Shown here: one piece after another, positions 52,919 to 62,188 of the stretch
Layout of the letters: every line of letters starts with the position of its first letter
Numbering within the stretch: position 1 is the stretch's first letter
NCBI GenBank assembly: GCA_965279595.1
Contig: OZ257246.1
Location: 2,604,001-2,668,000 of the forward strand
Source of the DNA: CAIKLP01 sp965279595
Lineage (GTDB): Bacteria > Bacteroidota > Bacteroidia > Sphingobacteriales > Sphingobacteriaceae
Direction: 5' to 3'
DNA length: 64,000 nt
Position numbers and translations under genes: made by a program
Notes under the pieces: generated by a model
The model's database searches: none
The model's input: the letters and a program-made list of their open reading frames with translations, nothing else
Told to the model about the DNA's origin: nothing

Positions 52919-55900
52919 ATGCAGCAAAATAAAGAAAACAAAGAAAAAGATAGGTTAAAGGCATTATTCGGTTACGAAATTTTAGACTCTCTAGAAGAAA
53001 AAGATTTTGATCGTTTGACACAAATTGCATCCATTATTTGTGAAGCACCCATATCCTTGGTTTCTCTTGTTGATGATCACCGACAATGGTTTAAATCTAA
53101 GATTGGATTAGATGTAAAAGAAACTCCACGCGAATTGGCCTTTTGTCAACATGCCATACAAGACACCACTTTATTTGAAATTAAAGATGCAACTAAAGAT
53201 GATCGCTTCAAGGACAATAAATTGGTTACTGAAGACCCAGACATTCGCTTTTATGCAGGTTACCCTTTAATTGACCCTAATGGATTTGCTTTAGGAACCT
53301 TATGTGTGATTGATCGTGTGCCACGTGAATTAAATGAAAATCAAAAAAAGGCATTAAAGCTTTTATCAGAAGAAGCTATTTCTTTAATAGTGAATAGAAG
53401 AAAAAAAGCTGAAATAGAATACTTCGATAAATTATTTCAAATCACTTCTGATCTCGCTTGTATTGCAGGAACAGATGGTTATTTTCGAAAAGTCAATCAA
53501 GCATTTACTGAACTTTTAGGATGGACAGAAGATGAATTGTTAAGCATGCCTTTTTTTGAATTAATTCATCCAGAAGATATTGAAGCAACTGAAATCGATA
53601 TTGCCAAACATGCAACTGATGAAGCAGAAACTAAATTCATCAATAGGTTAAGAGCAAAAAATGGAAAGTATAAAAGTTTGGAATGGACAACCAAACAAGA
53701 ACCAGGAACCGAAAATCTATTTGCAATTGCTCGTGATATTACAGCTGAATTATTACAATCAAAAGAATTAACTAATTCAGAGAATAAATTGAGAGCCTTT
53801 TTTGAAAACTCTCAAGGACTAATGTGTACGCATGATTTGGCTGGAAATTTTTTAACAGTCAACAAAGTAGGTGCAGAAATTTTAGGATATACTGTAGAAG
53901 AAATATCGAAACTATCTCTTTTCGATATCATACCAAAAAAGAATCATGATAACTTAAAAAAATATTTATATCAAATAAAACATGAAGGCAGGTCAAATGG
54001 ATTAATGACCACCAACCATAAAAATGGAAGAGAATTGCATTGGATGTTTCATAATATATTAGAAAAAAATGCCATTGATGAACCTTATGTAATTGGTAAT
54101 TCTATTGATTTAACAGAGCGTATCTTACTTGAAGAAGAGCTAAAATCCGCTAAAATACTGGCTGAACAAGCAAGCATGGCGAAGTCAGAATTTTTAGCAA
54201 ACATGAGTCATGAAATTAGGACACCACTCAATGGAGTTATTGGATTTACAGATTTAGTTTTAAAAACAAAATTAGATGAAACGCAATTACAATATATTTC
54301 CATTGTCAATCATTCTGCCAATTCTCTTTTAGGAATTATCAACGACATTTTAGATTTCTCCAAAATTGAAGCAGGAAAATTAGAATTAGAAATCGAAAAA
54401 AGTGATCTATATGAAATAGGCAGTCAAGCTACTGATATTGTTTCCTTTCAAGCACAATCTAAAGGATTAGAAATGTTATTAAACATACCTGTAAATCTCC
54501 CACGATTTATCTGGACAGATCAAATAAGATTAAAACAAATTATTGTTAACTTATTGAGTAATGCAGTGAAGTTTACTTCAGCTGGTGAAATTGAATTGAA
54601 AATAAGAATTATCAATGATGCAGATCCAATTAAAAAGACTTTCCGTTTTGAAGTTAGAGACACAGGTATTGGAATTAAAGAAGATAAACAAGCTAAAATA
54701 TTTGAAGCCTTTGCACAAGAAGATGGCTCTACAACAAAGAAATACGGTGGTACTGGTTTAGGCTTAACAATCTCCAATAAGCTATTGGCATTGATGGATA
54801 GTAAACTTGAATTAAAAAGTACCGTAGGTGTTGGAAGTACATTTTATTTTGATGTGGAGTTAAAATCAGAAAATGGATCCCCTATTTTATGGGAGAATTT
54901 AGATCAAATAAAAAATGTTTTAATTGTAGATGATAATGTAAACAACAGAACTATTTTACGAGAAATGCTTTTGTTGAAAAACATTCAATCAGTAGAAGCT
55001 AAAAATGGTATTGAAGCCATTGAAAAATTAAATGAAAATCAAAATTATGATGCCATCTTAATGGATTATCATATGCCAGTGATGGATGGAATTGAAACCA
55101 TTGAAAAAATCAGAGCCATCAAATCAAAGAAAGAATTATTGGTTCCTATTATTTTATTATATAGTTCTTCTGATGATGAAAAAGTAATTAAAGCTTGCGA
55201 AGAATTTCATGTGAATCAACGATTGGTGAAGCCAATTAAAATGGGCGATTTATATAATGCACTATCTCGTCTTCAACAAAAAGGATTTGCAAACACTCAA
55301 GTTGCCAATGAAGTTACTAATGAAGTAAGCAATGAAGAGTTAACTATTATCATTGCAGAAGATAATTTAGTGAATATGCTTTTGGCAAAAACTATTGTTA
55401 AAAAAATAACGCCAAATGCAATTATTTTAGAGGCAAAAAATGGACAAGAAGCAGTTGATTTTTGTAAAAACAACAAAGCAAAAATTATTTTAATGGACGT
55501 TCAAATGCCTGTAATGAATGGCTATGAAGCCACTCAAATTATTAGGCAGTTGAAAAATGGAAGTGATGTTACAATTTTGGCATTAACAGCAGGAAACGTA
55601 AAAGGTGAAAAAGAAAAATGTTTAGCGGTGGGAATGAATGACTTCTTAGCGAAACCTGTTATTGAAGAAACCATCAAAATTGCATTTGAAAAAATACTCA
55701 ATAAAGAATTTCAAATCGATGAAAGTTATTCAAATGAACCCAATGCAGATGCAGTTCATTTAAATATCAATACCATAAAAAAATATACTGGTGATGATGC
55801 TTCATTTATTTCAACATTAATTGGATTAACCAAAGTGGAATTAAATAAAAGTTTAGTTGAATTGGAAGAAGGTAAATCATCAAAAAATTTAGTCGAATTA

Positions 55901-56077
55901 AATTCTATTGGACACAAATTACATGGAACGGCTTCTGCATCTGGATTAGAATTACTTTTACCTCTAACCAAAGAGTTAGAGCTATTGACTGACATAGATC
56001 AAATAGATAATTTGTTTGAAAGGATCAAATCAGAAATCAATCAAATTATCCTAGTAATAAATCAAAATTTAAAATAA
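52919..56077 (+). CDS. Hybrid sensor histidine kinase: GAF-PAS-PAS-HisKA-HATPase-REC-REC-HPt
   Basis: About 1052 aa from the ATG at 52919, which starts just before the GAF domain as in relatives. The longer frame begins at a TTG and adds 30 hydrophobic and polar residues. Order (numbering from 52919): GAF 20-160 (RLTQIASIICEAPISLVSLV), PAS 167-285, PAS 290-410, HisKA with SEFLANMSHEIRTPLNG (His431), HATPase 535-655 (NLLSNAVKFT, then DTGIGI, then GGTGLGLTIS), and REC1 with Asp716 in LMDYHMPVMDG. These are followed by REC2 with Asp860 in LMDVQMPVMNG and HPt with His999 in IGHKLHGTASASG. It is a full internal phosphorelay in a soluble protein and probably passes phosphate to an unlinked response regulator. 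Confidence 0.93.
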   Translation: MQQNKENKEKDRLKALFGYEILDSLEEKDFDRLTQIASIICEAPISLVSLVDDHRQWFKSKIGLDVKETPRELAFCQHAIQDTTLFEIKDATKDDRFKDNKLVTEDPDIRFYAGYPLIDPNGFALGTLCVIDRVPRELNENQKKALKLLSEEAISLIVNRRKKAEIEYFDKLFQITSDLACIAGTDGYFRKVNQAFTELLGWTEDELLSMPFFELIHPEDIEATEIDIAKHATDEAETKFINRLRAKNGKYKSLEWTTKQEPGTENLFAIARDITAELLQSKELTNSENKLRAFFENSQGLMCTHDLAGNFLTVNKVGAEILGYTVEEISKLSLFDIIPKKNHDNLKKYLYQIKHEGRSNGLMTTNHKNGRELHWMFHNILEKNAIDEPYVIGNSIDLTERILLEEELKSAKILAEQASMAKSEFLANMSHEIRTPLNGVIGFTDLVLKTKLDETQLQYISIVNHSANSLLGIINDILDFSKIEAGKLELEIEKSDLYEIGSQATDIVSFQAQSKGLEMLLNIPVNLPRFIWTDQIRLKQIIVNLLSNAVKFTSAGEIELKIRIINDADPIKKTFRFEVRDTGIGIKEDKQAKIFEAFAQEDGSTTKKYGGTGLGLTISNKLLALMDSKLELKSTVGVGSTFYFDVELKSENGSPILWENLDQIKNVLIVDDNVNNRTILREMLLLKNIQSVEAKNGIEAIEKLNENQNYDAILMDYHMPVMDGIETIEKIRAIKSKKELLVPIILLYSSSDDEKVIKACEEFHVNQRLVKPIKMGDLYNALSRLQQKGFANTQVANEVTNEVSNEELTIIIAEDNLVNMLLAKTIVKKITPNAIILEAKNGQEAVDFCKNNKAKIILMDVQMPVMNGYEATQIIRQLKNGSDVTILALTAGNVKGEKEKCLAVGMNDFLAKPVIEETIKIAFEKILNKEFQIDESYSNEPNADAVHLNINTIKKYTGDDASFISTLIGLTKVELNKSLVELEEGKSSKNLVELNSIGHKLHGTASASGLELLLPLTKELELLTDIDQIDNLFERIKSEINQIILVINQNLK

Positions 56078-56083
56078 CAAAAC

Positions 56084-57910
56084 TTAGTTTTCAATTTGTA
56101 TGGCAGATTCTGATAATGCAAATTGGGAACTAAGTTCATTCAATTCATTTTCTGCTAAATATAAATCCTTTTCAAACGATTGAATCAATTGGATATTTTT
56201 CAAAATCAAGACTTGATAGTAATTGATACCATTTCTTAAATTTGAAATAAATGAGTTGAAATACTTTTTGCGTTTTTCAAATAAATCAGATTTACTTTCT
56301 TGTAACAATTGTTCTTTTAAATAACTTATGTATAGATTCAATTCTTTGATGAAAAAATGTGGCCTGTCATTATTATCAGTAATATCAGTTCGTCCGTAAA
56401 TATGATCTACCATGGTTTGCAAAGAAACTATTTGTGAAAAATTTACAATGTTTGGCCCTGGACAAATACTTACTTTTTTTTGATTCTTCACAAATGTGCT
56501 GTCATATTTTATAGCCGCAGAATTACTTAAGCCTACACATAAACATTCTTTAGTATGCACCAGTTCAATTTCTCTTTGAAGAACTTCATCAGGCAAATTC
56601 ATTTTTCTTAAATGAGCTAACTTTAATTTTTGATATTTCTTAGAAGCCGTACATATTGGCTCTTCCGTAAATTCTGTATTGAAAGCTAAATGTTTTTCTG
56701 TACAAGGGCTACCTGGTTTGTGATCATTGATGCGTTGCTCCTTTTCAATTTCTGCGCTTGCTCCTTTTAAATAATGAAAACGAACACCCAATGGAGAATT
56801 GTGACTCAATTCCACATCCTTTTCTTTGGCTTTACACAATAAATCTAAAGTTTCCGCATCAACAGTGGTTGCTTCCGGAACCAATAAAAATGGTGTTCCC
56901 CAACCAGTGCTATTTACTTGATAATATTGATGCAATAATAAATTTTCTTCTGAAGTACCAATACCACCTTGAACAGTAATTGCCATTTCTGGTGGACTAA
57001 CAGGCACAAAAGTATTCTTCGCTTTTAAAGCATTTGAATAGATTTCGAACAAAGTATTCACTAAATCAATTTTGTTGCTCTTAAACTCTTCTAAAATGGG
57101 TCCTAACAAATAACCATCGGTAGCAAATGCATGTCCACCACAATTCAATCCAGATTCAATTCTAAATTCGGAAACCCATAAACCTTTTTTAGCTAAATAT
57201 TTTCCTTGTATCAATGCTGAACGATAATCACTCACCTTAATAATAATTCTTTTTTTAAACCCTCCAGTTTTAGTAAAATTAAAAGCATTGGTTGTTTCTA
57301 AATAATTATAAAGACGAGGATTCATTCCAGCAGAAAATACCACTGCCGAATTATCTAAATCACTATTGGCATAACCACGCAAGGCTGCTATGGCATCTGA
57401 GCCATCTTCCAATAATTCTTTATTATCATTATAATTATTTTTGTCCAACTTAGTCATGATGTTGACATCAATGCTACCTGAACGAATTTGTGAGCGCAAA
57501 TACTTTTCTAATTTTATTCTCTCACTTTCATCAACACTAGAAACCATTTGTTGATACAATTGCTTCAATGTGCTGTCATCTGGTAACATTTCAAAATATT
57601 TAATGATTTCTGAACCTTTTTCAAATGCAGAATTTTTTAATAATTCAATTTGATCTTTGACTACTTTATTAACTAAATTCAAATAATCAGTAATTCGGTT
57701 TGCGCGATAGTCCAATTCGCTGTTAGGTATTGGAATATATGTTTGCCCCAACTTTTCATAATAATATTTTCGCATCATTTCTATTAATCGATCTTCAACT
57801 ATAGAAATCACAGAAGAAATACCAAAACGAGCAACTTTAATTGGTGTATCAATGGTAAATGCTATACCCATTACAGGTATATGGAAGCGGTGATGTGAAG
57901 GATAATTCAT
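56084..57910 (-). CDS. 608-aa protein resembling FMN-dependent TIM-barrel oxidoreductases, function unknown
   Basis: No signal peptide. Residues 10-50 (IPVMGIAFTIDTPIKVARFG, then SVISIVEDRLIEMMR) resemble the start of nitronate monooxygenase or enoyl-reductase type FMN barrels. Residues 216-265 hold KRIIIKVSDYRSAL and the ESGLNCGGHAFAT motif (Cys257, His260), reminiscent of the flavin-site GGH of that class. MAITVQGGIGTSEENLLL and STGWGTPFLLVPEATTVD (about 307-350) match the phosphate-binding region near the C-terminus of such barrels. The remaining 200 residues carry Cys403, 420, 456, 458 and 483 in PGSPCTEK, PICTAS, ECLCVG and SICPGP, possibly an Fe-S or zinc site, and end in a coiled-coil-like helix. 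I do not recognise a characterised family. It ends 6 bp from the converging kinase. Confidence 0.55.
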   Translation of the reverse strand: MNYPSHHRFHIPVMGIAFTIDTPIKVARFGISSVISIVEDRLIEMMRKYYYEKLGQTYIPIPNSELDYRANRITDYLNLVNKVVKDQIELLKNSAFEKGSEIIKYFEMLPDDSTLKQLYQQMVSSVDESERIKLEKYLRSQIRSGSIDVNIMTKLDKNNYNDNKELLEDGSDAIAALRGYANSDLDNSAVVFSAGMNPRLYNYLETTNAFNFTKTGGFKKRIIIKVSDYRSALIQGKYLAKKGLWVSEFRIESGLNCGGHAFATDGYLLGPILEEFKSNKIDLVNTLFEIYSNALKAKNTFVPVSPPEMAITVQGGIGTSEENLLLHQYYQVNSTGWGTPFLLVPEATTVDAETLDLLCKAKEKDVELSHNSPLGVRFHYLKGASAEIEKEQRINDHKPGSPCTEKHLAFNTEFTEEPICTASKKYQKLKLAHLRKMNLPDEVLQREIELVHTKECLCVGLSNSAAIKYDSTFVKNQKKVSICPGPNIVNFSQIVSLQTMVDHIYGRTDITDNNDRPHFFIKELNLYISYLKEQLLQESKSDLFEKRKKYFNSFISNLRNGINYYQVLILKNIQLIQSFEKDLYLAENELNELSSQFALSESAIQIEN

Positions 57911-58054
57911 TGTTTTGACTTTAATTTAAATGAAAACTGTTTCAAAATGGAAAGCAGAATCTTTTACAAAGGTAATAATTAAGGATAGATTTGTCTTTAA
58001 TTATTTAGAATTATAAGAAACACCCATTTATATGCTTAAATTGGATGAAATTTA

Positions 58055-58062
58055 TACTTTTG
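58055..58062 (+). promoter_or_regulatory. Bacteroidota -7 promoter element for queD
   Basis: TACTTTTG fits TAnnTTTG, 69 bp before the queD ATG in the gap after the divergent 608-aa gene. Confidence 0.45.
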
Positions 58063-58131
58063 TAAAAAGAATTGGGTTAAAATTTGACGAAAATCATTGA
58101 TTGAAACAAATTTTAGAGGAAAGCAAGCCAT

Positions 58132-58560
58132 ATGATCGTACTGACAAAAATTTTTCATTTTGAAATGGCCCACGCCATTGAGGGATATATAGGAGCCTGT
58201 AAAAACATACATGGGCATTCATATGAATTGCATGTTACTGTTTCGAGTAAAGAAAATCAAAATGAATATATCCAAGGTTTGGGAATGGAAATTGATTTTA
58301 AAGAAATCAAACAAAAGGTAAAAACCTTAATAATTGAAAAGTTAGATCATGCTTTGGTATTATCAAAAACTTATATGGATAAACATCCGAATATGATTAA
58401 ACAAGAAAATTTATTGATTTGGGAAATTGAGCCTACAGCAGAGAATATTTTAATTTATATCATGAAAATATTGACTAATCATTTCTCTAATGAAGTAAAG
58501 TTAGTCAAGCTCAAATTATATGAAACCAAAGATTCTTATGCAGAATGGTTTCCAGCTTAA
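58132..58560 (+). CDS. queD: 6-carboxytetrahydropterin synthase (6-pyruvoyltetrahydropterin synthase family)
   Basis: Converts 7,8-dihydroneopterin triphosphate to 6-carboxytetrahydropterin, the second step of queuosine synthesis and the substrate of QueE. 142 aa. The zinc ligands are His14 in FEMAHAIEG and His27/His29 in NIHGHSYEL; the catalytic Cys23 precedes them in GACKNIHGH. A closing ETKDSYAEWF carries the family Glu. The strong Cys-to-HGH spacing argues for QueD rather than a tetrahydrobiopterin synthase. It is followed closely by an Rrf2 regulator. Confidence 0.92.
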   Translation: MIVLTKIFHFEMAHAIEGYIGACKNIHGHSYELHVTVSSKENQNEYIQGLGMEIDFKEIKQKVKTLIIEKLDHALVLSKTYMDKHPNMIKQENLLIWEIEPTAENILIYIMKILTNHFSNEVKLVKLKLYETKDSYAEWFPA

Positions 58561-58594
58561 ATTAATTGATTAAATTTAGTACAAAAATCTGCCT

Positions 58595-59035
58595 ATGTTT
58601 TCTAAAGCAACTGAATATGCACTGCGTGCCACCATTTATATTGCACAGAAAAGCGATGAAAATCAAAAAGTAAGTTTAGCTGAAATAGCTAAAGCCATTG
58701 ACTCTCCTCCCTCCTTCACGGCAAAAATATTACAAAATTTAACAAAAGAGAATGGAATTATATCATCCGTTTCAGGACCCAATGGTGGTTTTTATTTGAG
58801 CAAAAAAGCAAGGAAATATACTATACAAAAAGTGTTGGATTCAATGAATGAAAAAGAGTTGGTTGAAAAATGCATTTTAGGATTATACCAATGTTCAGAA
58901 ACCAAGCCCTGCCCTATGCATAATGAATATAAAGTTATCAAAAATCAATTAATGAAATTATTCAAAACCAAGACCATTCAACATTTAGCCGACGATACAG
59001 AAAGAGATGAATTATGGATTGGTAGAAAGGATTAA
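58595..59035 (+). CDS. Rrf2 family transcriptional regulator with putative Fe-S cysteines
   Basis: 146 aa. The winged-helix domain (MFSKATEYALRATIYIAQ, then LAEIAKAIDSPPSFTAKILQNL, seen in parts, then SVSGPNGGFYLSKKA) is followed by three cysteines, Cys93, Cys100 and Cys106 (CX6CX5C, in EKCILGLYQCSETKPCPMH). Rrf2 regulators such as IscR and NsrR bind a 2Fe-2S or 4Fe-4S cluster through three Cys with slightly different spacing, so cluster sensing of NO, O2 or Fe status is likely. The target genes are unknown; the exported globin lies 8 kb away and is only a tentative candidate. The 3' end overlaps the converging membrane protein gene by 4 bp. Confidence 0.88.
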   Translation: MFSKATEYALRATIYIAQKSDENQKVSLAEIAKAIDSPPSFTAKILQNLTKENGIISSVSGPNGGFYLSKKARKYTIQKVLDSMNEKELVEKCILGLYQCSETKPCPMHNEYKVIKNQLMKLFKTKTIQHLADDTERDELWIGRKD

Positions 59036-59643
59036 ACTTTTTTCAATTTTGGTTTGATGGATTTTCTTAAAAACCCAATTGTTAAATGAATTTCGCCACC
59101 TGTATAAGATTGGAATTGATTAATATTAGTGTTGAATGCAAATTGCAATCCTACGAATTTAGAAATTAATAAATCCATTTTCGCTCTGAAAGATAAACCT
59201 GGTGCATATTGGTATTTGTAATTGGTTTCATAATTGCTTCCAAAAAAACCAGAACCACTTGTTGTTAGTGGAGTAAAAGATGCAGTAGCAAAACGTACTT
59301 TACTCGGACCAGCTTCTAATCCAAATTTTATTTTCTTTTCTGGAGATAAGAATATTCTAGAAATTCTTAAAGATTTAATGTAGACATCATCAGTTGAACC
59401 ACATTCACCTGAAGCACTCAAAGCACATTGCTCATAATCATTTGGTAAGCTTCTAGCCTTTTGAGATTGAGTGACATGATCATAAGCTAATCCCCAACGG
59501 TTTGAAAACTCAACATTGGCACCTATTCCACCAAAAGTTCCATTATTTGTTCCATAACCAATTCCTGCATTAATGTAGGCGGCAGTTAGTTTTGGTGTTT
59601 GTGAATAAACCTGACTCAGAAAACCAGTCAAGATAAAAACCAA
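59032..59643 (-). CDS. Outer-membrane beta-barrel-like protein with a damaged or non-standard start
   Basis: About 203 aa. The sequence from TKLTAAYINAGIGYG onward is rich in alternating aromatic/polar strands typical of outer-membrane barrel or porin-like proteins, and it ends in LKKV. The frame begins at a TTG at 59643. An in-frame TAA lies just upstream of K-Y-L, followed by the remaining signal peptide VFILTGFLSQVYSQ. The nearest upstream in-frame ATG is separated from it by that stop, so the signal peptide looks truncated: either a true TTG start, a frameshift or a sequencing error. The family cannot be named. The 3' end overlaps the Rrf2 gene by 4 bp. Confidence 0.55.
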   Translation of the reverse strand: MVFILTGFLSQVYSQTPKLTAAYINAGIGYGTNNGTFGGIGANVEFSNRWGLAYDHVTQSQKARSLPNDYEQCALSASGECGSTDDVYIKSLRISRIFLSPEKKIKFGLEAGPSKVRFATASFTPLTTSGSGFFGSNYETNYKYQYAPGLSFRAKMDLLISKFVGLQFAFNTNINQFQSYTGGEIHLTIGFLRKSIKPKLKKV

Positions 59644-59714
59644 TAAGTATTTTTAAATAGATAGCATGAAACAAGTTAAGGAAAAATATTGGATGAGGAA
59701 GGAAGGGTGAAGGG

Positions 59715-61085
59715 TTACTTTCCTATACAAAACTTACTAAAAATATTATCTAACAAATCATCGGTCGAAATACTGCCAGTGATTTCGCCTAAGTAATGCA
59801 AAGCTTGTTTGATATCTAAAGCTAAGAAGTCAGAAGTGACGGGGTTATCAATGCCGTTTAATACGCGTGTAAGTGCTTCATGGGTATGTTGCAATGCTTC
59901 GGCGTGACGGAGGTTGCTTACAATTGTTTGACCAGTATTTAATTCAGCAAGGTTGACAACTTTTAATAATGCATTCTCTAATTCTGAAATACCCGTTTTA
60001 TTTAAAGCGGAGATTTTTAAATGAGGATAAGGGAAATTGCTAATACTATTGTTTGTGTTTTGATCACTTTTATTTTCAATAATGAGCAATTGACTTTTAT
60101 TTTTTTCAAGAATGGGTTCAAACTCTTGTAATATTTTTTTCAATTCAACTTCTGTTGTTTCTTGAGTATCATAAACATAAAGAATTACAGCAGAAGAATT
60201 GATTTTTGCGAAAGTTCGTTCCACTCCTTTTGCTTCTACTAAATCATCAGTTTCTCTGATTCCTGCAGTATCAATGAAACGAAAATGAATTCCTTGAATA
60301 TTGATTTCATCTTCAATGGTATCGCGTGTAGTGCCTGCTATAGCTGAAACTATTGCTCTCTCTTCATTCAACAAAACATTGAGTAAAGTCGATTTCCCTA
60401 CATTGGGTTTACCAGCAATCACTACGGGCACTCCATTTTTAATGACGTTTCCTAATTCAAAAGATTGTATCAAACGCATAATCACTTGATCAATTTTAAG
60501 AATCAATGATTTCATTTGTGAACGATTAGCAAACTCAACATCTTCCTCCGAAAAATCAAGTTCCAATTCCACTAAAGAAGCAAAATGAATTAACTCTGTA
60601 CGCAACAATTTCAGTTCATCACTAAAGCCACCTCGCATTTGATTCATAGCAATTTTATGAGAAGCTTCAGACTGGGAAGCAATCAAATCTGCTACTGCTT
60701 CTGCTTGCGATAAATCCAATTGACCGTTTAAAAAAGCACGCATGGTAAACTCTCCAGGAGTCGCCATCCTTGCTCCTTTTTTTATCAATAGTTTGATGAT
60801 AGATTCAATGATATAGGATGAACCATGACAAGAAATTTCAACACTATTTTCTTTGGTATATGAATTAGGAGCTATGAAAACACTAGCCAAAACTTCATCT
60901 AAAATAATTTCTTGATCCATTATTTTTCCGAAATGCAAAGTATGACTAGCCTGTTTACTTAAATCTTTCCCTACAAAAACCGATTGCGCTATATTGATGG
61001 CATCCTTACCAGAAAGTCTGATTATTCCTATCGCCCCCGTCCCTACAGGTGTTGCTAAGGCTACAATGGTATCACTTAAATTCAT
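59715..61085 (-). CDS. mnmE: tRNA uridine-5-carboxymethylaminomethyl modification GTPase MnmE
   Basis: With MnmG it installs cmnm5 or related groups on U34 of tRNAs using a formyl-tetrahydrofolate-derived carbon. 456 aa, as usual. The N-terminal tetrahydrofolate-binding domain starts DTIVALATPVGTGAIGIIRLSG. The G domain, inserted in the helical domain, has GKPNVGKSTLLNVLL, GTTRDTIEDEI, DTAGIRETDD and NKSD. The C-terminus ends in the catalytic CIGK motif. It shares the tRNA wobble-modification theme with queG, queD and queE in this window, but is on its own transcript. Confidence 0.97.
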   Translation of the reverse strand: MNLSDTIVALATPVGTGAIGIIRLSGKDAINIAQSVFVGKDLSKQASHTLHFGKIMDQEIILDEVLASVFIAPNSYTKENSVEISCHGSSYIIESIIKLLIKKGARMATPGEFTMRAFLNGQLDLSQAEAVADLIASQSEASHKIAMNQMRGGFSDELKLLRTELIHFASLVELELDFSEEDVEFANRSQMKSLILKIDQVIMRLIQSFELGNVIKNGVPVVIAGKPNVGKSTLLNVLLNEERAIVSAIAGTTRDTIEDEINIQGIHFRFIDTAGIRETDDLVEAKGVERTFAKINSSAVILYVYDTQETTEVELKKILQEFEPILEKNKSQLLIIENKSDQNTNNSISNFPYPHLKISALNKTGISELENALLKVVNLAELNTGQTIVSNLRHAEALQHTHEALTRVLNGIDNPVTSDFLALDIKQALHYLGEITGSISTDDLLDNIFSKFCIGK

Positions 61086-61190
61086 TCTGCGAAAATAAGG
61101 AAAAACTAAGTGAATAAGGGTTTAACCAATAAAATCTGTCGAATAATTGAATGAAAGGCTTTGAATAATTTGAAAAATCCCCTTTTCTAT

Positions 61191-61198
61191 TATCTTTG
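61191..61198 (+). promoter_or_regulatory. Bacteroidota -7 promoter element very close to the aspartic-protease-like gene
   Basis: TATCTTTG fits TAnnTTTG and is followed by AAAGG and then the ATG at 61204, so the transcript would start at or next to the ATG. AAAGG could also act as a weak ribosome-binding site if the transcript is longer. Confidence 0.55.
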
Positions 61199-61203
61199 AA
61201 AGG

Positions 61204-62187
61204 ATGCTTAAAAAGTATTTACCCATTTTGTTTTTCATTTGCCTTGATTTGATTTTTGGAATCAATCAATCTTTGGCAAGTAATGCTGAATTACTATATC
61301 TAAATACAATTCATGCTCATCCCATCCCCGATTACCATGCAATCGGCAATTTTGAAACCATCACCTTACCAATTAAACGTGCACAAAATTTAATTCTCAT
61401 TGAAGCTCAAATAGACACTCTAAAAGGTAATTTTATTTTAGATACAGGAGCGCCTTATTTGGTCTTAAACAAAACGTATTTTAGAACAAGCAAACGCAAA
61501 AGCAATAATGCCGCGAATGGTATTGTAGATAAAAATCAAAACATTGAAGAAATAATTATTCCTGAATTGAAAATCCAAGACTTAACTTTTCAGAAAATTA
61601 GCGCTGATGTAATTAATCTAGGAAATATTGAGAATAAAAAAGGAGTCAAAATACTAGGTCTATTAGGTACTCGACTTTTCAAAGAACTAGCCATTGAAAT
61701 TGATTTGAGAAATAATGTTTTGTTAATTCATCGTCTTGATAAAAATGGAAATAAAATAAATAATGCTTCCATATTTGAAAAACCTGAATTGAAAATTCCA
61801 TTCAGCATGATCAATGAAGTGATTTTATTTGATGCAAAAGTAGCCAATAGTAATTTGAGATTTTGTTTAGATACAGGTGCAGAACTTAATGTATTTGATC
61901 AATATTTAACCTCAAAAGTAATCAATACAGTACAAATTAGCCGAAGGGTAAATTTAAGTGGTACAGGCAATGAGAAAATTGAAGTGTTAGTTGGTAAACA
62001 AAAAGAATTAAAAATTGCCGGACAAAGTTTCTATGATATGGAAACCATTGTAACTAATCTGGAATCGTTGAATGAAGTTTATGGACAAACCATTGATGGC
62101 ATTATTGGCTATGAATGGATGAGTAAAGGCATATTGGAATTGAATTTTGTTAAAAAAGAAATGAGTATGTATTTTTATAAAGAATAG
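61204..62187 (+). CDS. Exported two-lobed retropepsin-like aspartic protease homologue
   Basis: 327 aa with a signal peptide (core YLPILFFICLDLIFGINQS, cut near SLASN). Two lobes each carry a DTGA active-site-like motif: ILDTGAPYLVLN (Asp80) and CLDTGAELNVFD (Asp223). Each is followed by a hydrophobic-Gly segment of the aspartic-protease fold: VKILGLLGTRLF (about 148-159) and IDGIIGYEWMS (about 300). This looks like a fused tandem retropepsin, analogous to a pepsin. Catalytic activity is inferred, because bacterial clan AA members are not all active. The CBM48 protein follows after 1 bp and is likely co-transcribed. Confidence 0.75.
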   Translation: MLKKYLPILFFICLDLIFGINQSLASNAELLYLNTIHAHPIPDYHAIGNFETITLPIKRAQNLILIEAQIDTLKGNFILDTGAPYLVLNKTYFRTSKRKSNNAANGIVDKNQNIEEIIIPELKIQDLTFQKISADVINLGNIENKKGVKILGLLGTRLFKELAIEIDLRNNVLLIHRLDKNGNKINNASIFEKPELKIPFSMINEVILFDAKVANSNLRFCLDTGAELNVFDQYLTSKVINTVQISRRVNLSGTGNEKIEVLVGKQKELKIAGQSFYDMETIVTNLESLNEVYGQTIDGIIGYEWMSKGILELNFVKKEMSMYFYKE

Positions 62188-62188
62188 G

